Assembly: GCF_001039355.2 (NCBI RefSeq)
Contig: NW_019775468.1
Coordinates: 35,620 to 99,619 of the forward strand
Direction: 5' to 3'
DNA: 64,000 nucleotides
Source of the DNA: Lingula anatina
Taxonomy: Eukaryota > Brachiopoda > Lingulata > Lingulida > Lingulidae
The notes beneath the pieces are model-generated. The model had not been told where the DNA came from. It did no database searches and worked only from the letters and a program-made list of their open reading frames with translations. How positions within the stretch are numbered: position 1 is the first letter of the stretch; each line of letters begins with the position of its first letter. This document shows, in pieces, positions 34,901 through 48,326 of the stretch. A program made the translations under genes and the position numbers.

Positions 34901-37900
34901 TAATGCTTACAGATTTACCTTACTGGGTTTGTAATAATAATTACAGACATACCTTACCGAATCTATAATTATGCTTACAAATTTAGCTTACTGGGTTTGT
35001 AATAATAATCAAAAATATACCTCATTGGGTGTTGAACACTAATAATGACAAATATACCTTACCAAGTTTTTTATGATAATTACAATGATACATTACCAAA
35101 ATCTGACTTGACTCTTCCATATCTCTAGTGTGATGAATGATTGTCTTCCCAGGTGGCGTGGTAGTCATGTCGCACTCTACCAAGAAAGGCCCAACACCAT
35201 TGTTGGCTCCGTCAGGGTCGATTTCAAACTGACCGCTGTACCGAAAACCATGCATGTAGTACTCGTAGCACGAACTCATAATGGCTGTAAAATCAAAGCA
35301 ACCCTTAGTGATATTTTGAATGGTATGACAATTTTGTGTGTTACAATTATGTTTTATCATTTCCCTCACTCAATTTGCATGGCATGTAATGTGTTCTGAT
35401 CTTTTTGAGACTCATGCAAAGCGATCATACAGGGTAGATTTTCTGTAAAACGTTACCCTTTGGTATTAATTTAAATGATACTTTAACAAACTTAATGGTG
35501 GCATATGTCGGGCTAAGTGGCAATAATGTGCGTGGCATTTTTACCGCTTTGTGTACATCTTTATTTTTACAGATTAAGTGTCTGATTGGGTGTTTACATG
35601 CAGTCATTAAAGGGTCACCAAAAACAGAGAGAGACAAATCAAATAAATATTGAGCAACATCATGATGTACTTACACACACATTTGTGAGTTATCCACAGG
35701 TACTTGGCAGGTCCTAAACACGGGTCACCAAATACTCCATTACTTGAAGGAACTGCACAGCTAGTACGCTGCTGACACAGGTTCTTGACGGCTCTTATTG
35801 ATCCTTTCTGATCTGCCCTGCAACCAACACTCTCTTGCCCGTAGAATACATCCAGAATATCTATCCACGTCCCAGGAGGACAGGAAAGAGTGACAGAACT
35901 GCGTTCATTTATCTGGCTGGTATTGGCGTACCCTTAAAATCGAAGCATGGGTGTCAAAAGTGTCATCAAAATATACTTGTCTATATGAAGTCGTATGTGC
36001 CAACTTACATCACACAATCTCATGTGCGTTATTAGCAAACTTTATGTGGGGGCTAAACAATTAATAAATAATTGGTAAAATTGGCTAAAGGTAACGGACA
36101 CTATTAGCCCCATCTAAAAAAACAGCTTGCTGGAAAGTAAATTGATTTAGACGTTATAATATCAATTATTCATAAAGGTATGTTATTATGTTTATATCTT
36201 CAATGTTAACACCTAGAAAATATGGCCGAACTAACCACAAAAATCTTTTATTAAACTGGATCTTATTAAGGTTCGTATAAATCAATATTACATGTATGTT
36301 ACTTGGGGTAAGAGGGTTAACATTAAAAATATAGTGACGGACGGTATCCCCTTGGTCCTCCTGTTTCCTGTGTTTTTTGACTGATATGAATGAAAGTTCA
36401 AGAGCCATTGACATCTAAATAATAAAATGAGCACTGTAATATGCCTATGACGCAGGTCTTCATATTTTATACTGAAAAGTTATAAGGTATAAAAGTTATA
36501 AAGGTATAAGTTATAAAGTACCAAAGTGCACGCGGCTTAGCATCATACAGATCCCTCCCAGTCTACACATCACGTGTTAACCACGTGACTGGGTCACGTG
36601 TAACATGATTACCACGTGGTCAACTCCTACTTTCGGTCTTGTGTGTTAATTCAGTTTAATAGCAGCTCCATACCTGCGTCGTATCCGTAGACCTCAAATT
36701 TACCACTGATGTAACCAAACCATTCCTGCACACTGAACCGAACGTAGCGGCCGACTGCAGGGGGTTTCAGGTAATTGCTGCGAACTGTACTAGTGTCCCA
36801 ATTCCCTCTGAAAACCTGTAATATTCCAAATGGCTTTTAAGCTTTAAAAAGCCAATGAAAACACTTGTTTCCATTAACATATATGAAGACACCAGTAATA
36901 CATGTAATAACTGCCTTTATCCCTAAGCATGCGTTTTGATGGTAAATCTTTTTGTTTGTTTGTTTGTTTCAGGGAATATACGGAAACCATTTTGATGTGT
37001 TGCTGTATGTTAATTTCTATAACAAAGTTTATATTGTTGCAAGCGTGTTGATTTTTCCCAATCAAACCAAAAAGGAAACCATAATCAGTACATAAATAGT
37101 GTGGTTTATACATTATTAAATCTGTGACTTTCCGCGGTACATCGGAGACATACATGGAACATGGAATATTTAAATAACGGGTGTAATAAGGCCCTTCAGT
37201 GAAGCAGCAACATAAATTTTTTTTCGCTTTTACTGAGATTATTTGTTTAATAACATTAATTCGGAGCTATAACAGGAATCTCTGCTCGTGTTCAAATTCG
37301 TAATATGATACAACTAGAACCAAATCCTGTCTGATAAATACCCGTACCTTGCACGTGCCGTTTGTAATGGAATAACAGCTGAAGTTGGCCCCGTCATCTG
37401 AAGTTAACAACTCGTACTTCGTCACATACTGTGTATAATCGGGTCGACCCTGAAATAAACAGACCTATATATTCACTGCATCATGGACGGCAAATTTAGT
37501 CTCTAAATGCACCGTCGGTAATGTGACTGTTTGTTGTGGAACTGGTATCCTAATAAGCTACCCGCTATCACAAAAGGCTACTATTCAAACGGCATCACTG
37601 CAGGCAGGCTGGATCCTTCCATAAAACATATCATCTTCAAAACCTACACTTGCAAACGATACATCGACCCAAATAACCTTTGTACATGCAGTTATTTAAC
37701 TAAAAGCCACGAAATTAAGGAGCATTCTATCAAGTTAATATTATTGGAACTGTTGACGTTACTCCGCCCTGGGTACTGGTTCAATTTAAGCAAATGCACC
37801 TATAAGGGATAGGTTGCCCACTCTGAAAAGCGAACACATGAATTCCAAGTAGTCCACATCTATTACGCGTAGCTACAGTGTATATATATATATACCTTTG

Positions 37901-40900
37901 TGGCCACCCTGGTTATAATCATCTTCCTTTGCAGATCTATTTGGTACCATTCATTGACGATAAGGTTGTCTGCACACCATTTGTGACTCTTTGACATGGA
38001 GCCCCCAAGAATGGAACAATCTCTATGGCGTGTTGACGCCGAGAATGCCGAGTCCGGTAAAAATGAACTGTGAGGTCGCTCACGGCCTGTTGAAAACACA
38101 TTTCGAAGGGTTTTATTTTTGAGTAACGAAACGTCATACTTAATACGTTATTAGGGCATTTTTGATTAAAAGGATAAACACAATCAATGACAATCAAATT
38201 GCTGTAATCGATTTGAAAAAATGTCAATGTGCTAGTGCATACTGTTTATAAACGTCTGGTGAAAATTCATTGTTAAGTCGTTCTCGAGGTTTATTTTTGA
38301 GATTTAAAGAATGAGCATCATTTTACTGCCACATATTGATAACTGGGTCCGGGAACTATTTTGTCAAAAACGCGTTAAAACCTCCAAGTGAACGTATCAC
38401 AAGTATAGACTTATGTATGAATCAAATCACTGGCATCCTGATCTGTCGAAATTACTTTGCGAAGTCTCGATCTTTTAATAAAATAAGCTGAAATAGACTA
38501 TATTATAATGAAATACACCATAGAATAGAACAATGAGGATTTCTCTAAAGCGCTATTGCACCGATATGTCCAAACAAATAGAATATAAGAGTCACTCAAC
38601 GTGCCTTCCATAACTACGGAAACTCACGTTCGATCTAAAACGAACTACTTAATAACAATCGATAATGCCCGGATGTAGACGCACATGTACAGATCCTGTT
38701 ATAAACGGTGACATCATCAGTTTCCGTGTGGGGCATTAAGTCAGAGGATGATGGCTGCCGGTTCACTAATGAAAATGCAAGTGAGAGTACATACCTGGTC
38801 CCAAGGCTTTATACAAATTAAGGAGTTGTTGGGACATACACGGCTGTATATAATATAACAAAATACGAAGTGTACATAAAATAGCTTGACCAACTGCTTA
38901 GGATCTATGCAACTTTGCGACTATAACAGGAAAGGCAAAATTACGTAAATCGATACTCCTTTCACTATTGCTAAATTAATTTGTTCATTTTGGTGAATGA
39001 ATTAACGAAGGATGGCGCGTATGTAAATACCTTATTCAGGTACTTTTGACCCTTCTAGTGATTTCCCTTAACATTTAGTGGTTACTTAATGTGCCTTGAA
39101 ATCTTTGTACCTGTACACGTGTGTTGTATCCTGTTAGAATCCTGTTTGATTACATGTATGTTAGCCTTTATGTCAATGCTTTACAACTTAAGAAATGATA
39201 ATTTACATGCATTTACAACATGCTTCCATGGTATTATCTTACCTTCAGCCCAGGACGAGCAAACCAGGGGCCCCAGCGTCTCATGACCGAATTCAGTAGA
39301 GTTATCGATGTCAGCAATCCTAGTCTGTACAATAGGAAGAAACACCTTTTCCTGGATGTAACCTGCGTCATATCTCCACACAGACTCATTCTTGTCACAG
39401 TTACACTGCTCTGTAAAGATAAATCATGATCTTTATATAGGAAAAAGGGCTAAAGCTGCCACTACGACCAGCCTCGAGACACGTGCAATGTCACAGCTTT
39501 CTTACATTTTCTTCGAACTATGCTTTGTATTTTCAATGAGCAAAACTGTCTAGTGCTTTAAATGTTATATCATATTCAAAAGGTTTGTATATGTACATCT
39601 GTATATCTTTGACAAGATACATCAGCGTTACAATTCACAATGACTAAAATATTCACTCATTCATTTTAAATACACCANATGGCGCGTATGTAAATACCTT
39701 ATTCAGGTACTTTTGACCCTTCTAGTGATTTCCCTTAACATTTAGTGGTTACTTAATGTGCCTTGAAATCTTTGTACCTGTACACGTGTGTTGTATCCTG
39801 TTAGAATCCTGTTTGATTACATGTATGTTAGCCTTTATGTCAATGCTTTACAACTTAAGAAATGATAATTTACATGCATTTACAACATGCTTCCATGGTA
39901 TTATCTTACCTTCAGCCCAGGACGAGCAAACCAGGGGCCCCAGCGTCTCATGACCGAATTCAGTAGAGTTATCGATGTCAGCAATCCTAGTCTGTACAAT
40001 AGGAAGAAACACCTTTTCCTGGATGTAACCTGCGTCATATCTCCACACAGACTCATTCTTGTCACAGTTACACTGCTCTGTAAAGATAAATCATGATCTT
40101 TATATAGGAAAAGGGGCTAAAGCTGCCACTACGACCAGCCTCGAGACACGTGCAATGTCACAGCTTTCTTACATTTTCTTCGAACTATGCTTTGTATTTT
40201 CAATGAGCAAAACTGTCTAGTGCTTTAAATGTTATATCATATTCAAAAGGTTTGTATATGTACATATGTATATCTTTGACAAGATACATCAGCGTTACAA
40301 TTCACAATGACTAAAATATTCACTCATTCATTTTAAATACACCAAATGTTAACCCGATCATACTTGCCACAGTTTCTATCAATTCTTACCTGCACCCACA
40401 CTGCAAGCAGAGTGTTTACCACAAAGACAGGTTGCATTGGGTGAACCCCCCGCGAAGTATTGTCCCCAGTAATTGTATTGGCCGTAACGGTCACTCTGGG
40501 ACGTCTCTGTCCCCATGCCTTGAAAGATACATTGTACATACAGATTATATCCATTGTATTTGTTATTCGAAATTGCACCGATTTTAGTTGCCCTCTCTTG
40601 CTAAGCTACGGTTTCTATAGCTACAGAAGAAATGATATGTAAAGACTGGCAAATAAAGTTTAAATAACGGTGCACATTATGTTGGAATTCTTTAAGTAAG
40701 GCTGTTGCCCCGAAAACATCAGTTTTTCGAGTTATAAGTTCTGTCAGTATTGGCTTTGGCAAGGAATATTGTGAAAGCTGTTGCCATGGAGACGGCGGTA
40801 CGTACACATTTATATCAGTCCATATCGAATACTCGAATTCCACAATTATAACTCTGTAATGCGAAATTCTAAATTTTTCCAGATTGTGTAACCAATTAAT

Positions 40901-42341
40901 AGTTTTATTACATGCTAGACAACGTAATAGCTGTAATCTAGATATAAAGTGAGAAATATCTTACCCCCTATTCCGTGACATTCTATCTTTCGGTACTGGT
41001 GACAATGACCAAACGTATCCACCACGCCTGTTATCTGCTCTAGAGTACTAGGAGAGTAGGTCAGATTTCGATAAAGGTACCCCTGATGGTCTGGTCCAAG
41101 TTGACCACTTCGTCCTTCTAAGTCGTGGTGGAAAATGGTCAGGGGAGGGTCAAAGGTCATGTCGCACTCCACCCCAAATTTAGTCAGTGGACCAAAGCCG
41201 TCCACATCTATATTGTACGAGCCACTCGGATAACCGTTTGTTTTGAGGGTGTCACACGTGAAAACTTCAAAACAAGAAAACATCGTTTCAGTTTGGTACT
41301 TTTTATATAAGAATATTATTGCTCAGTTACCAGACAAATCAAACTGATGTCTTATCTTTATAGAAATCAAACATGCAAAAAATGTGTTTATCTGAATCAC
41401 ACCATTAATCGAGAATTTTAGCGACAATACACCCAACCATACCGTCTGAAAGGAGCGAGATTACAACTGTTACGGTTGCTCTATTCACCCCGACTGGTCG
41501 AGTACTGGCTGCAGTCAATCTCAATGTGTATTGAAACCCCTCGGTCAGATTGGATATAAGTGACGTCATACTATCTCGATGACCAGGATCGGACACGGAC
41601 AGTTTGGTGACGTATGAATTATCGTCAGAATTCTGTAGTTTTACATCAATGGTGAAGATCTGATCAAAGCCGCCATTCTCTCCCGCCATCCACGTGATCT
41701 GAACAGCGGAGTTATCTGTTATATTGACGAACATAATCGTCGGTGCTTGTGGCGGACCTGCAAGAAAAATTCAAAGTGATTCAATGCCGTTTTTGAGATG
41801 TTAACCAACACAAAACAACTGTAATCGTCCTATCAACTAACAGATCCCCCTACCCCACCTTATCATGTATATGCACGGTATGCAGTTAAATTTAAGAAAC
41901 ATATCCAGCTTTTATCTTTTTCAATTTGGTCACGTAAGCGTGAGGGTAAATTGAACAAATTGGCAAACGGTTCATGGGTGTAATTAACCAAACCATGACG
42001 TCATATAAGACCTCACCTTTGCCAGTATCTAAAAACTCCCAGTCGCTGTTTTCCTTTAGTACTGCCCCAGCGCCATCGTGGATCGTTTTGTCGTTTATTT
42101 CACACGTCCTGTTTACTGGACTGTAGTTGACAGATGAACACTTCACAGGACCAAGAGAGAGACATCTCTTGGAGCAGTCTATTTTAGAGCGTACAGTGTG
42201 TACCACACCCAGTGCCCCGTTCTCTAAGCGAAATCCTTTTTGTACGCGAAAATTTTCCGAACGGTAAATACCAGCGCTAACCAAATGGAGCGCCATACAG
42301 AAAATGATAAACGCGGCATTTATGCACTGCTTCAGTGTCAT
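31968..42341 (-). CDS. Large secreted mosaic protein: PAN-FN3-CASPR-F5/8C-SUEL lectin-CASPR-CASPR
   Basis: Sixteen exons: 42341-42017, 41757-41443, 41264-40965, 40518-40390, 40077-39910, 38086-37896, 37449-37348, 36815-36674, 35932-35675, 35284-35097, 34552-34384, 33909-33832, 33321-33154, 32980-32765, 32535-32308, 32077-31968; 1028 residues. Order: signal peptide, PAN (~24-108), FN3 (109-213), CASPR fibrinogen-like module 1 (214-412), F5/8C (413-557), SUEL-type galactose-binding lectin (558-643: CPPGTWIDILDVFYG, CRADQKGSIRAV, FGDPCLG), CASPR module 2 (644-844), CASPR module 3 (845-end: GLYWVDPDGGGG, WYDRHGQQSTFWAGG, CNCDSNDFVWRLDEG). All phases agree. No transmembrane or laminin G segment is seen, so it is predicted to be extracellular. 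Exon 5 occurs twice (39410-39243 also). The last exon has a TGA at 31970-31968 where paralogues read on for 15 residues; the ancestral stop is at 31922-31920. The ligand is unknown. Confidence 0.8.
34784..35092 (-). repeat. Degenerate 34-bp tandem array of splice-donor-like units in intron 10
   Basis: On the minus strand, successive units of about 34 bases have the form CAAACCCAGTAAGGTAAATC then TGTAAGCATTATTA. Most contain a donor-like AGTAAGGTA or TTGGTAAGG. The array starts right at the real donor of exon 10 (GATTTTG|GTAATG at 35097), which itself looks like the first unit. About nine units are recognisable. Confidence 0.7.
39011..39676. repeat. Direct repeat containing exon 5, unit 1
   Basis: This 666-bp block is repeated almost base for base at 39678-40343, with only a few differences, and is separated from it by a single ambiguous base at 39677. 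It includes a whole 168-nt exon of the mosaic gene (39243-39410). Confidence 0.95.
39678..40343. repeat. Direct repeat containing exon 5, unit 2
   Basis: Second unit of the near-identical pair, with exon 5 at 39910-40077. This is the unit that continues naturally into exon 4 at 40390-40518. The join to unit 1 through one n suggests an assembly artefact. Confidence 0.95.
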
Positions 42342-45207
42342 GGCGCAAACTTAACTTCAGAATCCTTTTTCTATGTTTCAGTTAATTTCAGGCGAATGAG
42401 TTTCATTTTATCTACAAATGTAAACTGATATGTGTGCATAATCATATCAGCTATTCGAAGGAACTTGCTTAGACTTGTCTTCAGAAATGCTATCGGTATT
42501 TTCCATTTAACTGATTGTCTCATTGGTAAATCAGAAGGCTTTGTTTGTGTCTACTTTCTCTGACGTGATTGAAGGTTGCAGATATAGATGAGTCAATAAA
42601 ACACTAAAGTCTTTTTGGCAGCTGCCTTCCTTCTCAACAAGACGTTAATTGGTCCCATATTTATTCAATTGATGATATGCGAAAGCCAAATTGCATATTT
42701 CCTTTGTATCTTGAACTTACTGATTATTTAAAATCCTATCGGCTAATGGACTTTTTAATGTTAGTAGAAAGCACGTATTATCCACGGTGTTTTGAAATCA
42801 GACCAGAATAGAAGCCAATGCCTACAACAGTGGGTAGTCACCATTGCTTGTAATTGGCAGCAATTACCACTACATTGTCCTTAAATGGCAATTGAGAGGT
42901 CAATGAGCACGCCGTTTTATCATTCATGACAACAAATACTTCATATAAAGGTGTGGGTGTCGACCTATAAAGACAAACTGATTATAGCGTCAAATATACA
43001 CGCAGGGGTGAATCTAGGGTTATTTGAAGAGGGGGCCCTGAACGACAGGCCTCAGTTGCGAAGCTGACCATCGCCCCCTTGGTGTGGGGTCCAAAATTTT
43101 TTTGGCGATTTGGAGAGCAAACAGTGTTTTTTTTTGGTACGGTTTAGGTACGGTTCAAGAGGGGAATATTGGTGTGATACGTTTTTCAGAAACCGAAGGA
43201 CCCCCCTGACCCCCCCCCTCTTAATCCGCCACTGTGCCCGTGACTTGTGACTAGGGGGATAACAAATATTACACCATGTTTTGCTCACAATCGATGTGTT
43301 CTATGAAAGACGTCTCTCATGGCCACTCGACAATAAAACAAAATTATTCTTTATTTAGAAACTAAATTAGCATTCACGTGATCAAGTCCCATAGCTGATG
43401 GACCGAAACGTTGCGTTTGGCTGGTATTATTAAGTCTCTAAGTAAAGAATATTTCTATCTAATGATCGTAGCGTTTCAGGCTTCTGACATCTATGACACT
43501 GAATTTACCAGCTCTACAACACTGAAGGAATCAATGCACATACTGATGTCCGTAAACGCAAACGTGCCGTGCAAATGACTTAGCTTCCTCTATTACTATT
43601 GAGTAAACAAAGCAATAAAGGCCTTGGTTGAGCATGTGAAAAGACTTTAAACCAATGGGGACAAATGACACAGCCACCTACAGTTAGAGAAAAGGTTATA
43701 TGGCTTTAACGCTACTGCTTAACTACAGTAAAAGACAACATAAATTTACTGCGGTATCCAAAGGTTATAATCCGAATGTGAAAGTAAGGATCGATCCAGC
43801 TGTTGAGTACCTAAAAAGTAACTGGTATATCGATTTTCCCCGTGTTCTGTTATAACCATTCTTACATAATACGATACTTAGATTGCCGGTATGCCAGTGC
43901 GCGTGAAAGTACTTAAAAAAGGTAAAAGAGAGGCATATATGTCTGTATACGAATGAGGCATATTCAAGAATTCCATCTTCAGCTGCAATAAAATATTATT
44001 TTCATGGAAACGACAAATATGTTTTTTAAAATTTAAACATATGTTTGTCTGTATCTCTATATCTCTATTCCATTCATTTCAATAGAAAATCAATTAAAAC
44101 ATCATTCCAATGACTGATGCAATTCCATGATACCAATGATATGTCCTACACGTGTCAAAAATCCAGACTAGAACTGGAACATATTGCGTGACATAAAATA
44201 TAAACATCTTGGGTAGCGATGGCCGTGACTTACATACAACCAAATGATGATGACATTTGCAATAGTAATACCTAACCATTCTTTTTACGAGCCGAGCCAT
44301 TTGATTGCTTCAGTTGCGATTGCCGGAATAGGAGCATCAACACAGCACTTCATAAGACCATCAGGTATAATGATGTAAATATCGAAACCCCTGTATAGAG
44401 AGAGATGCATGCATGTGATACCACCTGATTAAAAGGCCACCTGTCGCATTCGGCTGGCAGGTATATTGTTCCACATATGAATACGTGACTAATATACAAC
44501 ATCGTTTAATTTACATTTGAAGCAATATGAAGGATTCCGATTTGACATCTGAGAGTCTTGGGGAATTTTATTTGATTTTATTTAATTAAATGCAATTAAA
44601 TTCTATTCGATTTAAAGGGATAACAACTCTTCCTATAAGATAAATATTTCACAATAAATACATTGTAAACAACTCATCGAAATATAATATATTCTTTTTT
44701 TACCAAAAATTGACGGTAATAGCAATAAATCTGAAATATTGCTTGTCATCCAAAAAGGTGACCTCCACAGATAGTTATACTCTGTAATAATATCTTAAGA
44801 TCTCTTTAGAGATTTTACAAAAAAAAAAACAAACTTTTTAGAAATAAAAAACAGGGACTAACTTTGAATGTAGCAATGGAACCATTAACAATTGGTAAGT
44901 ATGGGCAAATTGTTGTTTACTCCAGGAAAATTCATTTTTTGGCCAAAACGAACAGTTGTTATCCCTTTAATTTAATTCAATTATCTAACTTAATGAAATT
45001 AAATTTAATCAATTCGTTTATATATTTTATATTTTCCATCTATTTTATTTCTTAATCTTAGCCGGTGTTATGGCAAAATGGGTAGTAAACTCTTTTCTTC
45101 TGTTTAAAAAGCCGGAGTCCTTTCAAATATCGGTTGAATTGATTCGTTCTGTACAGGTCGTTGGTCTGCCCCAGAGTGAAACGTTAAAAAGGAAGTTTTT
45201 ATTTCAG
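42342..45207. other. 5' flank of the mosaic gene and spacer
   Basis: About 42360-42870 aligns with 30440-30960 upstream of the shorter paralogue. A MITE-like element occupies 43003-43234. The rest is AT-rich with no supported exon. Confidence 0.55.
43003..43234. mobile_element. MITE with CAGTGGCGGAT-type ends (hAT-like)
   Basis: The right end AATCCGCCACTG and the left end CAGGGGTGAATCTAGGG are inverted versions of the common CAGTGGCGGATCTAGGG tip. Internal text with CAAGAGGGGAATATTGG and TTTCAGAAACCGAAGG recurs around 8750-8810, and a single end with GATCCGCCACTG appears near 53575-53631. Assignment to hAT rests on the tip sequence alone, as no duplication was resolved. Confidence 0.6.
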
Positions 45208-45359
45208 TGGATATCGAGCTGATCGCAGCCTATGTGGATAATGTCGCCACTGACAGTACACAACACATCAAATGCGTACGTCAGGACTCGATACTAAGTT
45301 ACTTTGGCCCATGGTACGACTGCCGTGGGCAGCGGGCTTTTAATGCAATCCATTTGTAA
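45208..45359 (+). pseudogene. Relic exon of a CASPR module, plus strand
   Basis: After an acceptor (TTTCAG) the frame reads VDIELIAAYVDNVATDSTQH and later GPWYDCRGQRAF, then stops at 45357-45359. It aligns with exon 3 of the plus-strand genes (IRQIAAYVD, CSQHI, AWYDRHGQQAQFWAGG), but it has lost the WAGG and CACA part and the conserved Cys before QH. No companion exons were found. It lies antisense to, and just downstream of, the gene at 45789-48326, so it records a former plus-strand copy. Confidence 0.7.
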
Positions 45360-45788
45360 CCATAACACATACGGTCGGCCACGTCATGCAATCTGTCTCC
45401 TTTCTCTTGTAATCGTTACATAGGCTGCGTTAAATGTGAAATGCAAGCTCATTTTAAAAGATTTTCCCAGACGGAATGACAATCCACCGGAAGCTGCCAT
45501 AAGGAAAACAGCTGTACCAAAGAGTACGGTGTTCTTTCAATGTAGGTGGAGATTTTTTAAAAATAAAAGTTTGTTCAATAAAAAAACGTGCAGTTTTTCT
45601 CAAATTTCAAAAACACCACGATTAAAAAAGATGATATTTGCTCTTAACCCAAATACCAGACGGTTTAAGTCTATGCTACTGTAGTCTACCATAATATCCA
45701 AGTGCTCTCATCTCAGCCACAGATATAATTAAAAATACTTAATATGTTTTTATATACCAATATCACGAAGGTTGTTCTTTTTAAATAT

Positions 45789-48326
45789 TTATCCTTGGCA
45801 GACAAGTGGCCCTACTGTGTGATAGCCTTCTTCGCCAGAGTCGCCGGTATCTCCAAATTTTACAATAGTTATCGGCAGGTAACTTGACTGTGTGATATAT
45901 CCTTCGTCCGATCTCAAAACGTTGTCATTTGCGTCACAATTGCAATCTGAAAAACATAATCCATGGTTCTACATGTATGTGTACGACGTGGACGATGAAA
46001 ATAATTAGGCTACTGAAAAAACGGTCAAACTATATATACATACTGAGTAAGCTGCACTAGTGTTACACATGTAGACTTCCACCATGTAATTTATAGGAAA
46101 ATTGCGTAAAAATCTACATGACCATACCCGCTGTTCAGAGTCTAGTTCTCAACAGTTGACCCACTTACGATCTGAAGGCTCTGCACAGGATCCATCTCTT
46201 GAACATGCGCAGTTATATGAAGCACCACCTGGTGTTCCGCCAGCCCAAAACGTCGCTATATTTCCATCACGGTCATACCATCCGCCATATTGTCGAAGGG
46301 TCGAACCACGGCATTCGTATTTCAGGTACTGAGAGCAACTCACACCAACATTATCCACATATGCGACAACATTGCTTATACTGACTGAAAAAGGAAAAGT
46401 AAATTATGTAATGGTTAATTAGACATCCGGGCCACTGGGTGATCCCGAGCGCACTTTTTTATTACCAGACATCCCAAGAAAATCCACACGTTCGTTTTAA
46501 TTTGGTCATTCTAAAACTAAAACAAAAAAGATAGATATTGTGGGGTACTGAGATTGCAGAAATCAATGAGCCATGACAAATAAATTACTTTTTTTTCGGT
46601 CAGGTTGAAACAACAAATTTCCCATCACGCTTCGTGGAAAGCCACACTTGTTGGGCTCTCTTCTTAGTATACTTTTCTCGTGACCTGAACATGTGTAGTG
46701 CGCTCACCGGTGTAAGTTAAGCTAACTGAGTACGACATCGCGTCTTCATATCCGTTGACCCGTGTCCTGACTTCCTGGTCATGGTGGAAATAAGCCGTGG
46801 GTGGAGTGGATGACATGTCACAATACACCTCAAAAGCGGTCACACCTCCACTGCCATCTGGGTCAACCAAATAGAGACCGCTAGTGCTGTTAAACCGTTT
46901 CCATTCTGTGCATGAACTTGGCAGTGAAGCTAATAAAGTGAAAACAAAATAATAATCCACTTTCATCGTTTTTAAAATATGCATGACTGTTTTGCTAAAA
47001 AAAGGTTTGGAATATTTCAGTAAAATATCAATGCTGTATTTGTAATAAGGTGAAGGATATTTTAAACCATCTGATCCACTAGATATAGGCCTATAGATAT
47101 TTACCATTTGACAACCCATTTCAGAAAGAGATCTTCCGACATATAAGTATTTATTTCAAGTTTAAGATTTTCGATAAAAGTCATGTGACACTCTCAAATT
47201 CACCTGTGATATCAACAGTCACTGAGGCAAAATTTATTCCAACTGGTCTAGTATTTGTTGACGTCAGCTTCAGCGTATATGTATTTCCCACGCTCAAACC
47301 CGTCACATGTGACGTCACAATGTCTCGGTGCCCGGGGTCGGCCATGGTAACTATTGTGACGTATGTGCTGTCGTCAGCACCCTGTGACTTGATAGCAAGG
47401 GTAAAGGTTTGGTCGAATTCGCCGTCGTCACCTGCTACCCAGGTGATCTGTCTGGCGGTTGGCTGTGTTGTACTGACGCTTATAATCGACGGAGGATTTG
47501 GGGGGCCTAAAACGAACAATTTAATGCTATAAAGGGCCCTTGAGCCATGTAATATGGTGACATGCATATTTGGTTTGTAATTGAAAAATATATACCTACT
47601 GTCCTCTTATATGTATCATTTTTGGACTGGTGCTTGGAACGCATAGGGGTACGACTATTTTAAATTTGCGGTACAAAGTGAACACAATTCAACTCAATTT
47701 CACTACTATTACTTTTCAGTATATATAGGCGTTTAAAAAGGAACTAATAGAGGGACATTTTTTAAAAGAAATTATATGGCTTTACAATGTAAAAGTGGGT
47801 TTGTAATGGATTCAATATACTAACGGAGTTTCAATTCTACGTAATTTGAATCAATTTATATTAATATTTTTTCTTTGCTTTTATTTGTATTTTATACTGT
47901 AAAACCTATTGAACATTTACTGGGTTAAAAGCTTTAACATGGTAACAATAGGTAAGATGAGGTGAGATCAAGGAAAATTGGAACCTTACCTCGTGCGGTG
48001 TTGTAGAACTCCCAGCCATCGCATGCAGTAGGTACTGTCCCAGCGTCATCGTGGATTGTTTTGTCATTTATTTCACACGTTCTGTTTTCTTTGTTGTAGT
48101 TGACAGATGTGCACCTCCCAGGACCCAGAGACAGGCACCTCACAGAGCACTCTATCTTAGAGGCCACCTTGTATGACAAACGCTGAGCGTCACTAAAGAC
48201 GCCATTAACCAATCGAAACCCATCCGTGGCCTGAAAACCTTCAGAACGGTACCAGTTTCCTTGAATGGAGAGAAATCCACCAAAACTGACGAATATCATA
48301 AAGAGAATGCACGACCTCAACCTCAT
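45789..48326 (-). CDS. Secreted PAN-FN3-CASPR module protein
   Basis: Five exons: 48326-47990, 47506-47204, 46929-46708, 46384-46169 and 45946-45789, 411 residues, complete with stop. MRLRSCILFMIFVSFGGF is a signal peptide. Residues ~25-112 form a PAN/apple domain (CSVRCLSLGPGRCTSVNY, RTCEIND). Residues 113-213 are FN3 (RQITWVAGDDGEFDQTF). Residues 214-411 are one CASPR fibrinogen-like module: SCTEWKRFNSTSGLYLVDPD, VYCDMSSTPP, CSQYLKYECRG, WYDRDGNIATFWAGG, CNCDANDNVLRSDEG, then EGYHTVGPLVCQG at the C terminus. There is no F5/8C, lectin, laminin G or membrane segment. All internal introns are phase 1. It is probably a soluble extracellular adhesion or recognition protein. It is the smallest minus-strand family member that keeps FN3, and its terminal module is closest to module 3 of the mosaic gene. 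Confidence 0.85.

Noticed and set aside
43052-43288. Minus-strand frame of 78 residues
   Set aside because: It lies within the CAGTGGCGGAT-type MITE, whose inverted ends explain the sequence.
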